64,000 nt of DNA. Source: Candidatus Hemicellulosilyticus sp. P3. GTDB taxonomy: Bacteria; Bacteroidota; Bacteroidia; Bacteroidales; P3. Position numbers and translations under genes: made by a program. The stretch spans positions 18,030 through 82,029 of the forward strand of contig LPNH01000006.1 of assembly GCA_001543385.1 (NCBI GenBank), written 5' to 3'. Of this stretch, positions 51,729 through 60,355 are shown one piece after another; position 1 is the stretch's first letter; every line of letters starts with the position of its first letter. Under the pieces are notes generated by a model. It was not told the DNA's origin and did no database searches. It saw only the letters and a list, made by a program, of their open reading frames with translations.

Positions 51729-53225
51729 TTGAAAACAAAGATTTTATTAGCGCTATGCATGTCCGTTGCAATGACGGTCTCGTGCAAAAACCACAATCCG
51801 GCGGCAGGAAACGACGACACCACACAAACACAAGCAGCCATCCGTTCGGAAGCTGACTTGCCCGGTCACAGCGTAGCCTACACTTCAGGATCCGTTTACG
51901 ACCTCATGATGTCGCCGCGCACCGACATCAATAAACTATGCTTCAACATGCAGACCGACTGTATTGAAGCCATCGTCCGCGGACACGCCGACGTGCTGGT
52001 CGATGACGAGAGTTTCATCCCGCCCGAAGAGATGGCCCGTCTGGGCATCAGGCTTGCATTTCGCGGAGAGAAAGACTTCCCCTGCGGATTCGCATTCCGG
52101 AAAGGGGAAAAGGAACTATGCGAACCGCTCAGCCACTTTATTGACTCGCTGCGCTCGACAGGTGAATTGCAGGAGATGTATGAACGATGGTTTCTGTGCG
52201 ACACGCCATCGCGCGTACCGATGCCCGACCTGGGGCCGGCTCCCACCGGCAAGCCCATCCTCGTCGGCGAAGCGATAAACCTGCCGCCTACAGCCTTCCC
52301 CGTCGAGCGGCAATGGCGCGGACTCGAACCTGAACTGCTGGAACGTTTCGCGCACCATATCGGACGGCCTGTACAAATCAACTACATCCCCGTCGGATCC
52401 ATTGTAGCGGCACTGCAAGCCGGAAATATCGACATTCTCGGTGGCGGTATATTCATCACCGAAGAGCGCCTGAAGACACTCGATTTCGCCTCAAGCCACT
52501 ATAGTGCACATCCAGGCTATTTTGTAAAAAGCACCGACGGCGGGACCCGCCCCGGTTTCAGTCAGCGCGTCAAGCAGATGTTCCACAACAACCTGATCGC
52601 AGAAAACCGCTGGCGCTACATCACCGACGGGCTCTGGGAGACCGTCAAGATATCACTCCTGTCCATTCTTTTAGGGTCGCTGATTGGCGCCGGAGTATGC
52701 AGGATGCGGATGAGCCGCCGCAAGTGGGTTGGTATGATAGCCCAAGTGTATGTGGACCTGATGCGCGGCATACCGATGCTGGTTTTCCTGATGATCATGT
52801 TCTACGTTGTCCTTTCCGGAACGGGCATGGGAGCCTCCGCGGTGGCCGTCATCGCTTTTGCACTTAACTTTGCCGCCTATGTCAGCGAGATGTTCCGCAC
52901 CGCCATCCTTTCGGTCGGCGAAGGACAAACCGAGGCAGGTCTGGCCATCGGATTCAACCGCTGGCAAACCTTCATATACATAGTGGCTCCGCAGGCATTG
53001 CGCAACGTGATGCCGGTCTACAAGGGCGAAGCCATCTCATTGGTGAAAAACACATCCATTGTAGGTTACATCGCCATCCAAGATCTTACGCGGGCCAGCG
53101 ACATGATTCGCAACCGTACATTCGACGCATTCTTCCCGCTGCTGACAGTCACCATCATATATTTCATCCTTGCATGGCTTTTGGGCAGACTTCTTGACCT
53201 GACCGTAAAAAACATTGACAAATGA
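51729..53225 (+). CDS. Amino-acid ABC importer: rearranged substrate-binding domain fused to permease
   Basis: 498 residues, starting at a TTG (an in-frame stop lies four codons upstream and no other start gives the lipoprotein signal ending MTVSC). Residues 41-157 match the second half of a GlnH-like binding protein (LPGHSVAYTSGSVYD to TGELQEMYERWF). Residues 175-270 match the first half (KPILVGEAINLPPTAFPVER ... AALQAGNIDILGGGIFITEE). So the binding domain is in swapped order. Residues 290-498 are a HisM/GlnP-like permease with the EAA loop AGLAIGFNRWQTFIYIVAPQ. Coupled by a 4-bp overlap to the ATPase gene. Confidence 0.9.
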   Translation: MKTKILLALCMSVAMTVSCKNHNPAAGNDDTTQTQAAIRSEADLPGHSVAYTSGSVYDLMMSPRTDINKLCFNMQTDCIEAIVRGHADVLVDDESFIPPEEMARLGIRLAFRGEKDFPCGFAFRKGEKELCEPLSHFIDSLRSTGELQEMYERWFLCDTPSRVPMPDLGPAPTGKPILVGEAINLPPTAFPVERQWRGLEPELLERFAHHIGRPVQINYIPVGSIVAALQAGNIDILGGGIFITEERLKTLDFASSHYSAHPGYFVKSTDGGTRPGFSQRVKQMFHNNLIAENRWRYITDGLWETVKISLLSILLGSLIGAGVCRMRMSRRKWVGMIAQVYVDLMRGIPMLVFLMIMFYVVLSGTGMGASAVAVIAFALNFAAYVSEMFRTAILSVGEGQTEAGLAIGFNRWQTFIYIVAPQALRNVMPVYKGEAISLVKNTSIVGYIAIQDLTRASDMIRNRTFDAFFPLLTVTIIYFILAWLLGRLLDLTVKNIDK

Positions 53226-54301
53226 TTACCATCAAGCACCTCAGCAAACGTTTCACCAACCCCGACAACACTGTCGTCGAAGTGTTGAAAGATGTCAACT
53301 GCGAGATTCAGCGCGGCGAGGTCATCAGCATCATAGGCCCCTCGGGAACAGGCAAAAGCACATTCCTTCGCGCCATCAATCTCCTCGACCCTCCCACCGG
53401 AGGCGAAATAATCTTCAACGGAGAAAACATCCTCGACAAAGGTTACCCCGTCAGCAAACTGCGCCAGAAAATGGGCATGGTGTTCCAAAGTTTCAACCTG
53501 TTTGACCACCTCAACATACTCGACAACATCACCTTCGCCCCGATAAAGCTACGCAACCTCCCACGCGAACAAGCCGAAGAGGAGGCCATGACGCTGCTGC
53601 GCAAGGTAGGCATGTCGGAGAAAACCTCCGCCATGCCGTCCGACCTGTCCGGAGGACAGAAACAACGTGTAGCCATCGCCCGATGTCTGGCCATGCACCC
53701 CGAGGTCATCCTCTTTGACGAACCCACCTCCGCGCTCGACCCGACAATGGTGGGCGAAGTGCTCAGTGTAATGCGCCAACTGGCTGCCGAGGGAATGACC
53801 ATGCTCATTGTAACCCACGAGATGAAGTTTGCACGCGATGTCAGCACACGCATCTTTTTCATGAACGAAGGCATCATCTACGAAGACGGCACCCCCCGGC
53901 AGGTTTTCGAAAATCCCGTCCACAGCGCCACCAAAGCCTTTGTGCAACGCATCCACAAACTCGTTTTCGAGGTGGACAGCCCCGACTACGACATGTATGA
54001 TGTTCACAGCCAGATAGGCCGTTTTTGCAACAAATACAACATCGCCGCCAAACGCGATGCGGCAGACCGCATTATCGACATCATGTCCTCGTCGGTGATG
54101 GCATCGCTCCATCCCTATACGCTACGTCTCACCCACAGTGAGCAGACCGATGTCACCGCTGTCGACTACATGAAGGAAAACGTTTCCGGGTCGTTCCTGG
54201 CCGACACCGACAGTCAGGCGGCATCGGCCGTCCGGACGCTCTGCAAAGAGGTTGTCGAAGAACGCACCTCCCGTGGTTTCCGGGTCAAGTTCATCTTGTA
54301 A
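53222..54301 (+). CDS. Amino-acid ABC importer ATPase (GlnQ-like) with C-terminal extra domain
   Basis: 359 residues. Residues 1-245 are a polar amino-acid ATPase: Walker A GPSGTGKS (39-46), Q-loop VFQSFNLFDHL, signature LSGGQKQRVAIAR, Walker B VILFDEPTSALDPT, switch His in IVTHEMKFARDV. About 110 residues follow that GlnQ lacks (from about 250; HSQIGRFCNKYNIAAKRDAA to the end). They could be a degenerate HATPase/RsbW-like or other regulatory domain; uncertain. The gene is translationally coupled to the binding protein-permease gene, giving a complete two-gene importer. The 73 bp after it contain only a small CCCGC/GCGGG hairpin without a T run. Confidence 0.93.
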   Translation: MITIKHLSKRFTNPDNTVVEVLKDVNCEIQRGEVISIIGPSGTGKSTFLRAINLLDPPTGGEIIFNGENILDKGYPVSKLRQKMGMVFQSFNLFDHLNILDNITFAPIKLRNLPREQAEEEAMTLLRKVGMSEKTSAMPSDLSGGQKQRVAIARCLAMHPEVILFDEPTSALDPTMVGEVLSVMRQLAAEGMTMLIVTHEMKFARDVSTRIFFMNEGIIYEDGTPRQVFENPVHSATKAFVQRIHKLVFEVDSPDYDMYDVHSQIGRFCNKYNIAAKRDAADRIIDIMSSSVMASLHPYTLRLTHSEQTDVTAVDYMKENVSGSFLADTDSQAASAVRTLCKEVVEERTSRGFRVKFIL

Positions 54302-54374
54302 GGAAACACACCATCCACCCGCTGCAGGCGGGGCAAGGGCAATTCTGACATACAGCACCATGTATCACCAGCGG

Positions 54375-55031
54375 TTATTTTCTACAACTTGCTTTCCGGA
54401 TGGCGTCTGCAAGATCATCGCCAATAAGAACGTATTGATTCAGCGTCTCAATGTTGTATTGAGTAATATGTAACTGACCTTCATTGCCGCTGTTCCCCCG
54501 ATGCTGTCCTTTTGAATAGTCGGGATGGCTTACTACCTCCCGGCTGTTCATCACCCAAATTTTTATGATATCGCGATAAACAGCAAGCCAAATAAAAACA
54601 TCACAGCACTGCGGTTTTAACTGTTGAAAATTCATCATGAATGGCCTTGCTGTGTTGGATGACAGGGCTTTTCTGTATAAAGGCTCATCGCTTTCTGCAT
54701 CTACCACACGCGATGCTTTAACCTCAATACGGATGCCTTCCATCCATAAGTCATATTGGCCATGATAATCAGCATCAAGTTCTTTTGACGGGGCCTGCAG
54801 CAGGCTGCTTTTATTGCGGATGAATGTCTGAGCGAAAGCCTCACCAAATCCTCTTGGAGCAGAGATTTCAAATATCCAAAGATTGGGATTACGGGATATA
54901 TAATTCTGACGGATGTATTGGTACTGTCCGTAGGTAAGCTTCCCTTGCGCAATGAAAGTAGACAACATCAACTCATATTCGTTGAATGGAAATACCGCAT
55001 GGTCATTCTCAATTTCATCAAGTATTTGCAT
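54375..55031 (-). CDS. Putative type II restriction endonuclease (PD-(D/E)xK)
   Basis: 218 residues; the ATG at 55031 shares one base with the methylase stop (TGATG). Putative nuclease core: GQYDLWMEGIRIEVKASR, i.e. an Asp followed by ExK, the arrangement of PD-(D/E)xK restriction enzymes. The N-terminal half is helical (EYELMLSTFIAQGKLTYGQY). Position right after a TaqI/Eco57I-like methylase makes a restriction role likely. Codon use and base composition are AT-richer than the neighbours, suggesting recent transfer. Recognition site cannot be told. Confidence 0.75.
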   Translation of the reverse strand: MQILDEIENDHAVFPFNEYELMLSTFIAQGKLTYGQYQYIRQNYISRNPNLWIFEISAPRGFGEAFAQTFIRNKSSLLQAPSKELDADYHGQYDLWMEGIRIEVKASRVVDAESDEPLYRKALSSNTARPFMMNFQQLKPQCCDVFIWLAVYRDIIKIWVMNSREVVSHPDYSKGQHRGNSGNEGQLHITQYNIETLNQYVLIGDDLADAIRKASCRK

Positions 55032-56695
55032 CAACTCTTCCCTTGTCCCTGAAAAGGATTCGAGAATGCTATTTTTTTAATTCGATAAGTTCCATCGTGC
55101 CTGGTTATATGCAAGTATGACAGGAGGCTGTCTTCGCTGAATGAGGAATACACATCGAAGTATCCGGTGAACAGAGGAAGCTGCTCCAAGTCGCCACGTA
55201 GCACCTTGTGAGTGCGGAATATGTGCTTGAACAGCCATGTCATGAGGTCGCTGTTAAGCATATCAGCAACCTGCTGGTTGGTCAGGGGAAAACTGTCTTC
55301 AACAATGAACAGATTGGCACTGTTAAGTATATACGACCGGCTTTTGTCTACACAGCATACAATGCTGTCGTTTATAAAACGATATACTATTTTCTCAGGG
55401 GCGAGGTAATAACTCACATCAGCGACTTGTTGGCAATGGGACAGGTCTCTATTGATATAGCGGGTCGGTTTTTTAAACCCGTTCTTTGTTATGTCACGCC
55501 CTCTATAGATAGGAACGTCTTCTGCACCGCATTCTGCTTTGAGGATATTCTTGTTGTCGCCGGTCACAATACCTAAGGCCCAGCGGGCGTTACCCCGCAA
55601 CGTACGGTGTGGAAGGGTGTACAAATAGGATATGACATCATTGTCTTCGCTATCGGTAAGGAAGTTAATAATGCTTTGGGGAAGGGTTGAGAAGCTTGAT
55701 TGTTTTCTTATGTAATGTGTTGCCCCGATCTGACAGTTGACCTCTTCCTGTGGTGCGGAGTTTGACAGGACGAGCGATTGCGCCCTGGTTATCAATGTGC
55801 TGAATTTTCCGTAGTCAGCGACTTGTATGATATTGTTTCTCAGCACTGTTTTACGGATGTCGGCAAAAGCGGCCACATTGAAAAAAGCCTCGGGAAGCAA
55901 GTATCCTAACAAACCGTCGGTATTCAGAACGCGAAGTGCCGCCGCCAAAAAGAGTGAGCAGCTGTCCAAGCTGCTTCCTGTCTGATAGATTTGGGCCCAC
56001 CTCTCTTTTTCTGTCTTGTCGGCTTTCTTGCCCCACGGCGGATTGGAAAAAATGTAATCAAATTTTTTGTCGATGGATTGACTGAGAAGCAAAAAATTGC
56101 CACAAATAATATTTTTACACTCTTCCCCCGTCAACGACACCACTCTGTGACGAGTGATAGCAATTGCATTCGGGTCGGTGTCGAAAGCATATATGTTTTC
56201 CGGCCGAAAGCCGCGTTCGAGTGCAGCCACAACAAACTCCCCTCCACCACAGCAAGGTTCTAAGAAACTCTTGGCGGATATGTCGCCTTTTATTTGTTTG
56301 AACATATCATCCACAATCTTTTTCGGTGTATAATAGACACCCTCACGATTGCGGTAGGATTCGGATAAGGATTGCTCGTATTCCTGCGATATTTTTTCTC
56401 CATTTTCACCTCTCTGTATGGCATCGAGAATATGGTCTGTCAGTCGGATGTGGTCATGTTGATCTTTTCGCAGTTTGTTTGCCCGGGATTTCAGTTTGCC
56501 GATCCCTGTCATGCGGGTGGTGAATTGGTCCAGGCTCGCCCGGGATACAACTCCCTTGTGTTCCCCATTCAGCAAACCCTCACGTATCCAGTTGTTGATG
56601 CTGGCAACAGAGACACCGACATGATGCGACGCCTCTTTTATGGAAATCATCTGGTCGCTTTCCTCTGCAAACAAAGACAGTTGGCCTTTCCCCAT
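55031..56695 (-). CDS. N6-adenine DNA methyltransferase with N-terminal helix-turn-helix (restriction-modification)
   Basis: 554 residues. Residues about 15-60 are a helix-turn-helix of the excisionase/MerR-like type (ISIKEASHHVGVSVASINNW). The methylase core has the AdoMet motif LEPCCGGGEFVVAAL, the YYTPKKIVDDM entry motif, and the catalytic NPPWG (IFSNPPWGKKADKTEKERW). The C-terminal half resembles the TaqI-like target-recognition domain (YRGRDITKNGFKKPTRYINR). It modifies adenine to protect host DNA; the HTH could regulate the operon. Starts 9 bp downstream of the dpp4 stop, in the same direction, and looks AT-richer. Confidence 0.88.
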   Translation of the reverse strand: MGKGQLSLFAEESDQMISIKEASHHVGVSVASINNWIREGLLNGEHKGVVSRASLDQFTTRMTGIGKLKSRANKLRKDQHDHIRLTDHILDAIQRGENGEKISQEYEQSLSESYRNREGVYYTPKKIVDDMFKQIKGDISAKSFLEPCCGGGEFVVAALERGFRPENIYAFDTDPNAIAITRHRVVSLTGEECKNIICGNFLLLSQSIDKKFDYIFSNPPWGKKADKTEKERWAQIYQTGSSLDSCSLFLAAALRVLNTDGLLGYLLPEAFFNVAAFADIRKTVLRNNIIQVADYGKFSTLITRAQSLVLSNSAPQEEVNCQIGATHYIRKQSSFSTLPQSIINFLTDSEDNDVISYLYTLPHRTLRGNARWALGIVTGDNKNILKAECGAEDVPIYRGRDITKNGFKKPTRYINRDLSHCQQVADVSYYLAPEKIVYRFINDSIVCCVDKSRSYILNSANLFIVEDSFPLTNQQVADMLNSDLMTWLFKHIFRTHKVLRGDLEQLPLFTGYFDVYSSFSEDSLLSYLHITRHDGTYRIKKIAFSNPFQGQGKS

Positions 56696-56704
56696 TATGC
56701 AACA

Positions 56705-58756
56705 CTATTTCAGGTGGTCCTCGTAATACTGGAACATTTTCTGGTAGAGGTGCAGGCGTTCGCGGCCGAGGACGTTGTGCTCATGGTGGGGGTAGACGAA
56801 GTAGTCGACCTGGCGGTGGTTGTTGATGCAACGCTCGATGAATTCCAGCGAGTGCTGCCAGACGACGGTATTGTCTTCGGCTCCGTGGATGACGAGCAGG
56901 CGGCCTTCGAGGTCTTTGGCCTTGTTCAGCAGGCTGGCGGCCTCGTAGCCCTCGGGATTCTCCTGCGGGGTGTCCATATAACGCTCGCCGTACATGATTT
57001 CATACCATTTCCAGTCGATGACAGGGCCGCCGGCGCAACCCACCTTGAAGACCTCGGGATGGGCCAGTTTCATGGTGATGGTCATAAAGCCGCCGAAGCT
57101 CCAGCCCTCGACACCGATGCGGTCCTGGTCGACGTAGGGCAATGACTTGAGGAACTTGACGCCCTCCATCTGGTCAGCCATCTCGATCTCGCCGAGGCGG
57201 CGGTGGGTGCAGCTCTCGAACTCGAAGCCGCGGTTGTCGGTGCCGCGGTTGTCAAGGGTGAAGACCACATAGCCCTGCTGGGCAAGGAACATAAAGTAGA
57301 GGTTGCCTCCGCCGAGCCAGCTGTCGGTGACAAGCTGCGAGTGGGGACCGCCGTAGACGTACACCAGCGTGGGATACTTCTCACCGGGCTTCATGTTGGG
57401 AGGGGTAATCAACCTGTAATACAAGTCCGTCTTGCCGTCGGCGGCCTTGAGGGTGCCGAGCTTCACAGTGGGCATGGCGTAGTCCTTCAAGGGATTCTCG
57501 GCGCGGTAGAACTCATGTGCGGTATGTTTGCTGAATTGGCCGTTCTTGCCATATTTCACGCTGTTCCACATGGCGCGGGCGGGCACTTCGACAGAGGAAT
57601 ATACATCCACGAAGCTGGTGCCGTCGGCGTTGAGGACCACGCTGTGGGTTCCTTTGTCAAGGGTAAGGCGCCACATTTTGCCGTCTTTCAGGCTGACGCG
57701 GTAGGCGTCGCGGCCGGTGGGGTTATCCTTGTTGGCATAGATGAAGATGTTCTCACCCTTCTTGTCGAACTGGATGAAACCCTCGACCTCGTACTCGCCC
57801 TTGGTCACCTGCTTCACCAGGCTGCCGTCGGCATTGTAGAGGTAGAGGTGCTTGTAGCCGTCGCGCATACTGAACCAGAGGAACTGGTCGCCGCCAGGCA
57901 ACCGCTTGCCGTTACTTGGCAGGAAAATCATGGGCTCGCAGGGCTCCACGTAGCGGGGGTTGGTCTCCTCGAAGAGCACCTTCATGAAAGCGCCCGTGGC
58001 GGCATCGTACTGCTCGAGCCACATGTGGTTCTGCCCGCGGTTGACCTTGGCGATATAGACAAACTTTTCGTCGGGGCTCCAGGCGATGTTGGTGAGGTAC
58101 ATCTCGCGCTCGTGGACAGTGGTGTCGCGGCGGGTGTCGAGGTAGACGGTCATGCCCGTCACGGTGTCATGCACACCGACGGTCACCTCATGGCTCTTCA
58201 TGCCCGCCATGGGGTACTTGACAGGCATGGTCTCGGCTTCGCGGGCCTTGGTGTTGACGAGCGGGTAGTCCTGCACCATACTCTGGTCCATGCGGTAGAA
58301 AGCCAGCTTATTATGCCTGGGCGACCAAAAGAGCCCCTTGTCTATGCCGAATTCGTTGCGATGCACGCTTTCGCCCAACACGATATTATAGCGGTCACCC
58401 TCTGCCACCAACTTGCCGTTGACATACAGGTTGCCGTCGTTTGACACCATCGCCGCCGGCACCCATTTCTTCCCGTCGAAGTACGTCGGATCACCTTTGA
58501 GCTCACCGCGCAATTTTGTGTGCTCCTCCTCGGAGATGACGGTTTCCTTCTTGCCGTCGAAGAGCATAAAAGTCGTTGTTGCGGTGTCGACGGTGTACAT
58601 CACCTTGTCCGTTCCCGGCACGAAGTGGAATCCGCGCATGGGGCGCTGGGGGTAGAGGTTGCGGTCCATCAGCTGGTCCCCCTGCAGGAGCTTCTCCTGC
58701 GCCATCATGGCGGCGGCGCACACCACGGCTGCCAGTGTCAGTAGTATTTTCTTCAT
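56705..58756 (-). CDS. Dipeptidyl peptidase IV (S9B family), exported
   Basis: 683 residues with a signal peptide (MKKILLTLAAVVCAAAMMAQ). N-terminal beta-propeller up to about 430, then an alpha/beta hydrolase with nucleophile GWSFGGFMT, Asp in VIHGAEDNTVVW and His in YPHHEHNVLGRE. VYVYGGPHSQLV and LDNRGTDNRGFEFE are typical of DPP IV. Cleaves X-Pro dipeptides from peptides in the periplasm, a major nutritional enzyme of peptide-fermenting Bacteroidales. Its stop is 9 bp before the methylase start, so the restriction-modification genes may partly be read from here. Confidence 0.95.
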   Translation of the reverse strand: MKKILLTLAAVVCAAAMMAQEKLLQGDQLMDRNLYPQRPMRGFHFVPGTDKVMYTVDTATTTFMLFDGKKETVISEEEHTKLRGELKGDPTYFDGKKWVPAAMVSNDGNLYVNGKLVAEGDRYNIVLGESVHRNEFGIDKGLFWSPRHNKLAFYRMDQSMVQDYPLVNTKAREAETMPVKYPMAGMKSHEVTVGVHDTVTGMTVYLDTRRDTTVHEREMYLTNIAWSPDEKFVYIAKVNRGQNHMWLEQYDAATGAFMKVLFEETNPRYVEPCEPMIFLPSNGKRLPGGDQFLWFSMRDGYKHLYLYNADGSLVKQVTKGEYEVEGFIQFDKKGENIFIYANKDNPTGRDAYRVSLKDGKMWRLTLDKGTHSVVLNADGTSFVDVYSSVEVPARAMWNSVKYGKNGQFSKHTAHEFYRAENPLKDYAMPTVKLGTLKAADGKTDLYYRLITPPNMKPGEKYPTLVYVYGGPHSQLVTDSWLGGGNLYFMFLAQQGYVVFTLDNRGTDNRGFEFESCTHRRLGEIEMADQMEGVKFLKSLPYVDQDRIGVEGWSFGGFMTITMKLAHPEVFKVGCAGGPVIDWKWYEIMYGERYMDTPQENPEGYEAASLLNKAKDLEGRLLVIHGAEDNTVVWQHSLEFIERCINNHRQVDYFVYPHHEHNVLGRERLHLYQKMFQYYEDHLK

Positions 58757-58785
58757 GTTGTGTTAGTTAATATAGTTTCTTGCTT

Positions 58786-58843
58786 CTCCTGCTCGCTACG
58801 CTCACGAGATCTTGTGGATCTTGTAGATCCCGCGCAGCAGGAG
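58786..58843. repeat. Complex stem-loop region between the mannosyltransferase and DPP IV genes
   Basis: CTCCTGCT (58786-58793) pairs with AGCAGGAG (58836-58843), enclosing smaller palindromes (GGATCT-TGT-AGATCC and CTCACGAG-like segments) and the near-repeat GATCTTGTGGATCTTGTAGATC. It begins right after the mannosyltransferase stop and is not followed by a T run. It may be a transcript-end structure or a copy of a dispersed palindromic repeat; no second copy was seen in the window. Confidence 0.5.
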
Positions 58844-58844
58844 T

Positions 58845-59570
58845 TTAGTAATTCTTCCAGTTGCGGAAACGGAGGTTGAAGACGCCGAAAAAGGCTTCTT
58901 TGAAGATTCGCATACTCATCTTGCTCTCGCCAAGCACACGGTCGGTGAAAATGATGGGCACCTCGTGGATTTTGAAGCCCAGCCGCGTGGCGGTGTATTT
59001 CATCTCTATTTGGAAAGCGTAGCCCACGAACCGGACCTTGTCGAACTTGATTTTCTCCAAAACACGGCGGCTCCAGCAGACGAAACCCGCCGTGGCGTCG
59101 CAGACTCTCATGCCGGTGACCGCTCTGACATATTTCGAGGCATAGTAACTCATCATCAGACGTGTCATAGGCCAGTTGACGACGCTGATTTTACCGTCGA
59201 CATAGCGGCTGCCGACCACAACATCGCCTTGGCCGGAAGCGCAGGCGTCGTAGAGGCGGATGAGATCGTCGGGGTTGTGCGAGAAATCGGCGTCCATCTC
59301 TATCATGTAGTCGTAGCCATGTTCGTTGCCCCAGCGCATACCCTCGAGATAGGCGGTGCCGAGCCCCAGCTTTCCTTTTCGCTCGAGGATGAAGAGCCTG
59401 TCCGGAAATTCCTGCATGAGCCGCTTGACAATGTCGGCCGTGCCGTCAGGAGAGTTGTCCTCGACGATGAGCATATCGAAAGATTTGGGGAGAGAGAAAA
59501 CTTTGCGGATAATGTTTTCGATGTTCTCTTTCTCATTATATGTGGGGGTGACTATCAAAGTGTCAGACAT
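58845..59570 (-). CDS. Polyprenol-phosphate mannosyltransferase-like GT2
   Basis: 241 residues, the short DPM1 type without membrane helices. Signatures LIVTPTYNEKENIENIIRKV, VEDNSPDGTADIVKRLM, MIEMDADFSHNPDDLIRLY and DATAGFVCWSRRVLEKI. Transfers a hexose, usually mannose, from a nucleotide sugar to polyprenyl phosphate, supplying membrane glycosyltransferases. Has its own promoter. A second polyprenyl-phosphate glycosyltransferase with membrane helices lies at 20354. Confidence 0.92.
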   Translation of the reverse strand: MSDTLIVTPTYNEKENIENIIRKVFSLPKSFDMLIVEDNSPDGTADIVKRLMQEFPDRLFILERKGKLGLGTAYLEGMRWGNEHGYDYMIEMDADFSHNPDDLIRLYDACASGQGDVVVGSRYVDGKISVVNWPMTRLMMSYYASKYVRAVTGMRVCDATAGFVCWSRRVLEKIKFDKVRFVGYAFQIEMKYTATRLGFKIHEVPIIFTDRVLGESKMSMRIFKEAFFGVFNLRFRNWKNY

Positions 59571-59593
59571 AGGCTTGCATGGATTTTTCTGTG

Positions 59594-59624
59594 CAAAAAT
59601 AATGTTTTTTTATAAATGTTGCAA
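59594..59624 (-). promoter_or_regulatory. Promoter of the mannosyltransferase gene
   Basis: On the minus strand TTG (59622-59624) and TATTTTTG (59594-59601) are 20 bp apart, with the start codon 23 bp further on. Confidence 0.65.
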
Positions 59625-59659
59625 TGTGTCGCACGGAAGAGGCGGACAAAAATGAATCC

Positions 59660-60055
59660 TTATTCACAGGCAGCATGAGTGGAATGAAGATGACGGAACA
59701 GGAGGACGGCAAGAGCACCCACCGAGACCCCAAGCAGATTGGATATCAAATCATTGATATCGAAACCACGGTATGGGAGCAGCAGTTGGACGCTTTCTGT
59801 GACAAGCGAGAGGAGCATGACATTCAACCAAGTACGCCTCAAGCGGTAACGGAAAAGCGCCTGCAGCAGGGCCACGGCAGGCAGGTAGGCAGCGGCGTGG
59901 TAGAGGTGGTCGACACGGATACCCAGCACAAAGCTGTCCATGCGGATCCCCAAGCCGCCGACAGGTAGCCACATAAGGGATAAGAGCACCGACAGGTAGA
60001 CGACTGACAACCAAAGATGCAGGGTGTGGCACGGGTGTCTGGCGGCGTTGTTCAT
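59660..60055 (-). CDS. VanZ-like membrane protein
   Basis: 131 residues, four membrane helices, with the VanZ-family segments RVDHLYHAAAYLPAVALLQ and ESVQLLLPYRGFDINDLISN followed by LLG. The family includes the teicoplanin resistance protein VanZ but most members have no known role. Last gene of the seven-gene minus-strand operon, 15 bp after the PqqD-like gene. Confidence 0.88.
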   Translation of the reverse strand: MNNAARHPCHTLHLWLSVVYLSVLLSLMWLPVGGLGIRMDSFVLGIRVDHLYHAAAYLPAVALLQALFRYRLRRTWLNVMLLSLVTESVQLLLPYRGFDINDLISNLLGVSVGALAVLLFRHLHSTHAACE

Positions 60056-60070
60056 GAGGCGGGAATGACT

Positions 60071-60343
60071 TTATTCGGAAACGAGCATTTGGTTTTCACG
60101 CAGTGTCTGCAGCCAGATCGCCACATCGCGCGTGGCTGTGGCCCGGTCGACATCGTAATGAGACAGGAGCACCTGGACGGCATCGTCGGGTGTAAAGTCA
60201 CTGTTGCACAAAGTCTTCCAAAGCAGGCAGGCCGTTTCGTTGAAAGCGACGACACGCAGGTCGCCGCCAGTGGTGGCGGAGGGTTGGAGGATGATGTGTT
60301 CGCCTGCGACGGTGCGCAAATGGCATCGGTTGTCCAGTCTCAT
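60071..60343 (-). CDS. PqqD-like protein (RiPP recognition element fold)
   Basis: 90 residues. Matches PqqD: 'LRTVAGEHIILQPS', VAFNETACLLWKTLCNSDFT (Asn-Glu-Thr-Ala and the aromatic LW are the family core), LLSHYDVDRATATRDVAIWL and a C-terminal LRENQMLVSE. PqqD-fold proteins bind precursor peptides and present them to modifying enzymes, usually radical SAM proteins. None is present in the window, so its partner is open. Lies 12 bp after the second DUF5683-like gene and 15 bp before the VanZ-like gene. Confidence 0.85.
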   Translation of the reverse strand: MRLDNRCHLRTVAGEHIILQPSATTGGDLRVVAFNETACLLWKTLCNSDFTPDDAVQVLLSHYDVDRATATRDVAIWLQTLRENQMLVSE

Positions 60344-60355
60344 ATTGTGTCGGGG

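Noticed and set aside
51565..51831. Minus-strand frame of 88 codons in the ribE/ABC gap
   Set aside because: It crosses the ABC promoter and the start of the importer gene, and shows no family pattern.
57203..58444. Plus-strand frame of 413 codons
   Set aside because: Antisense to DPP IV; no signal or domain pattern of its own.
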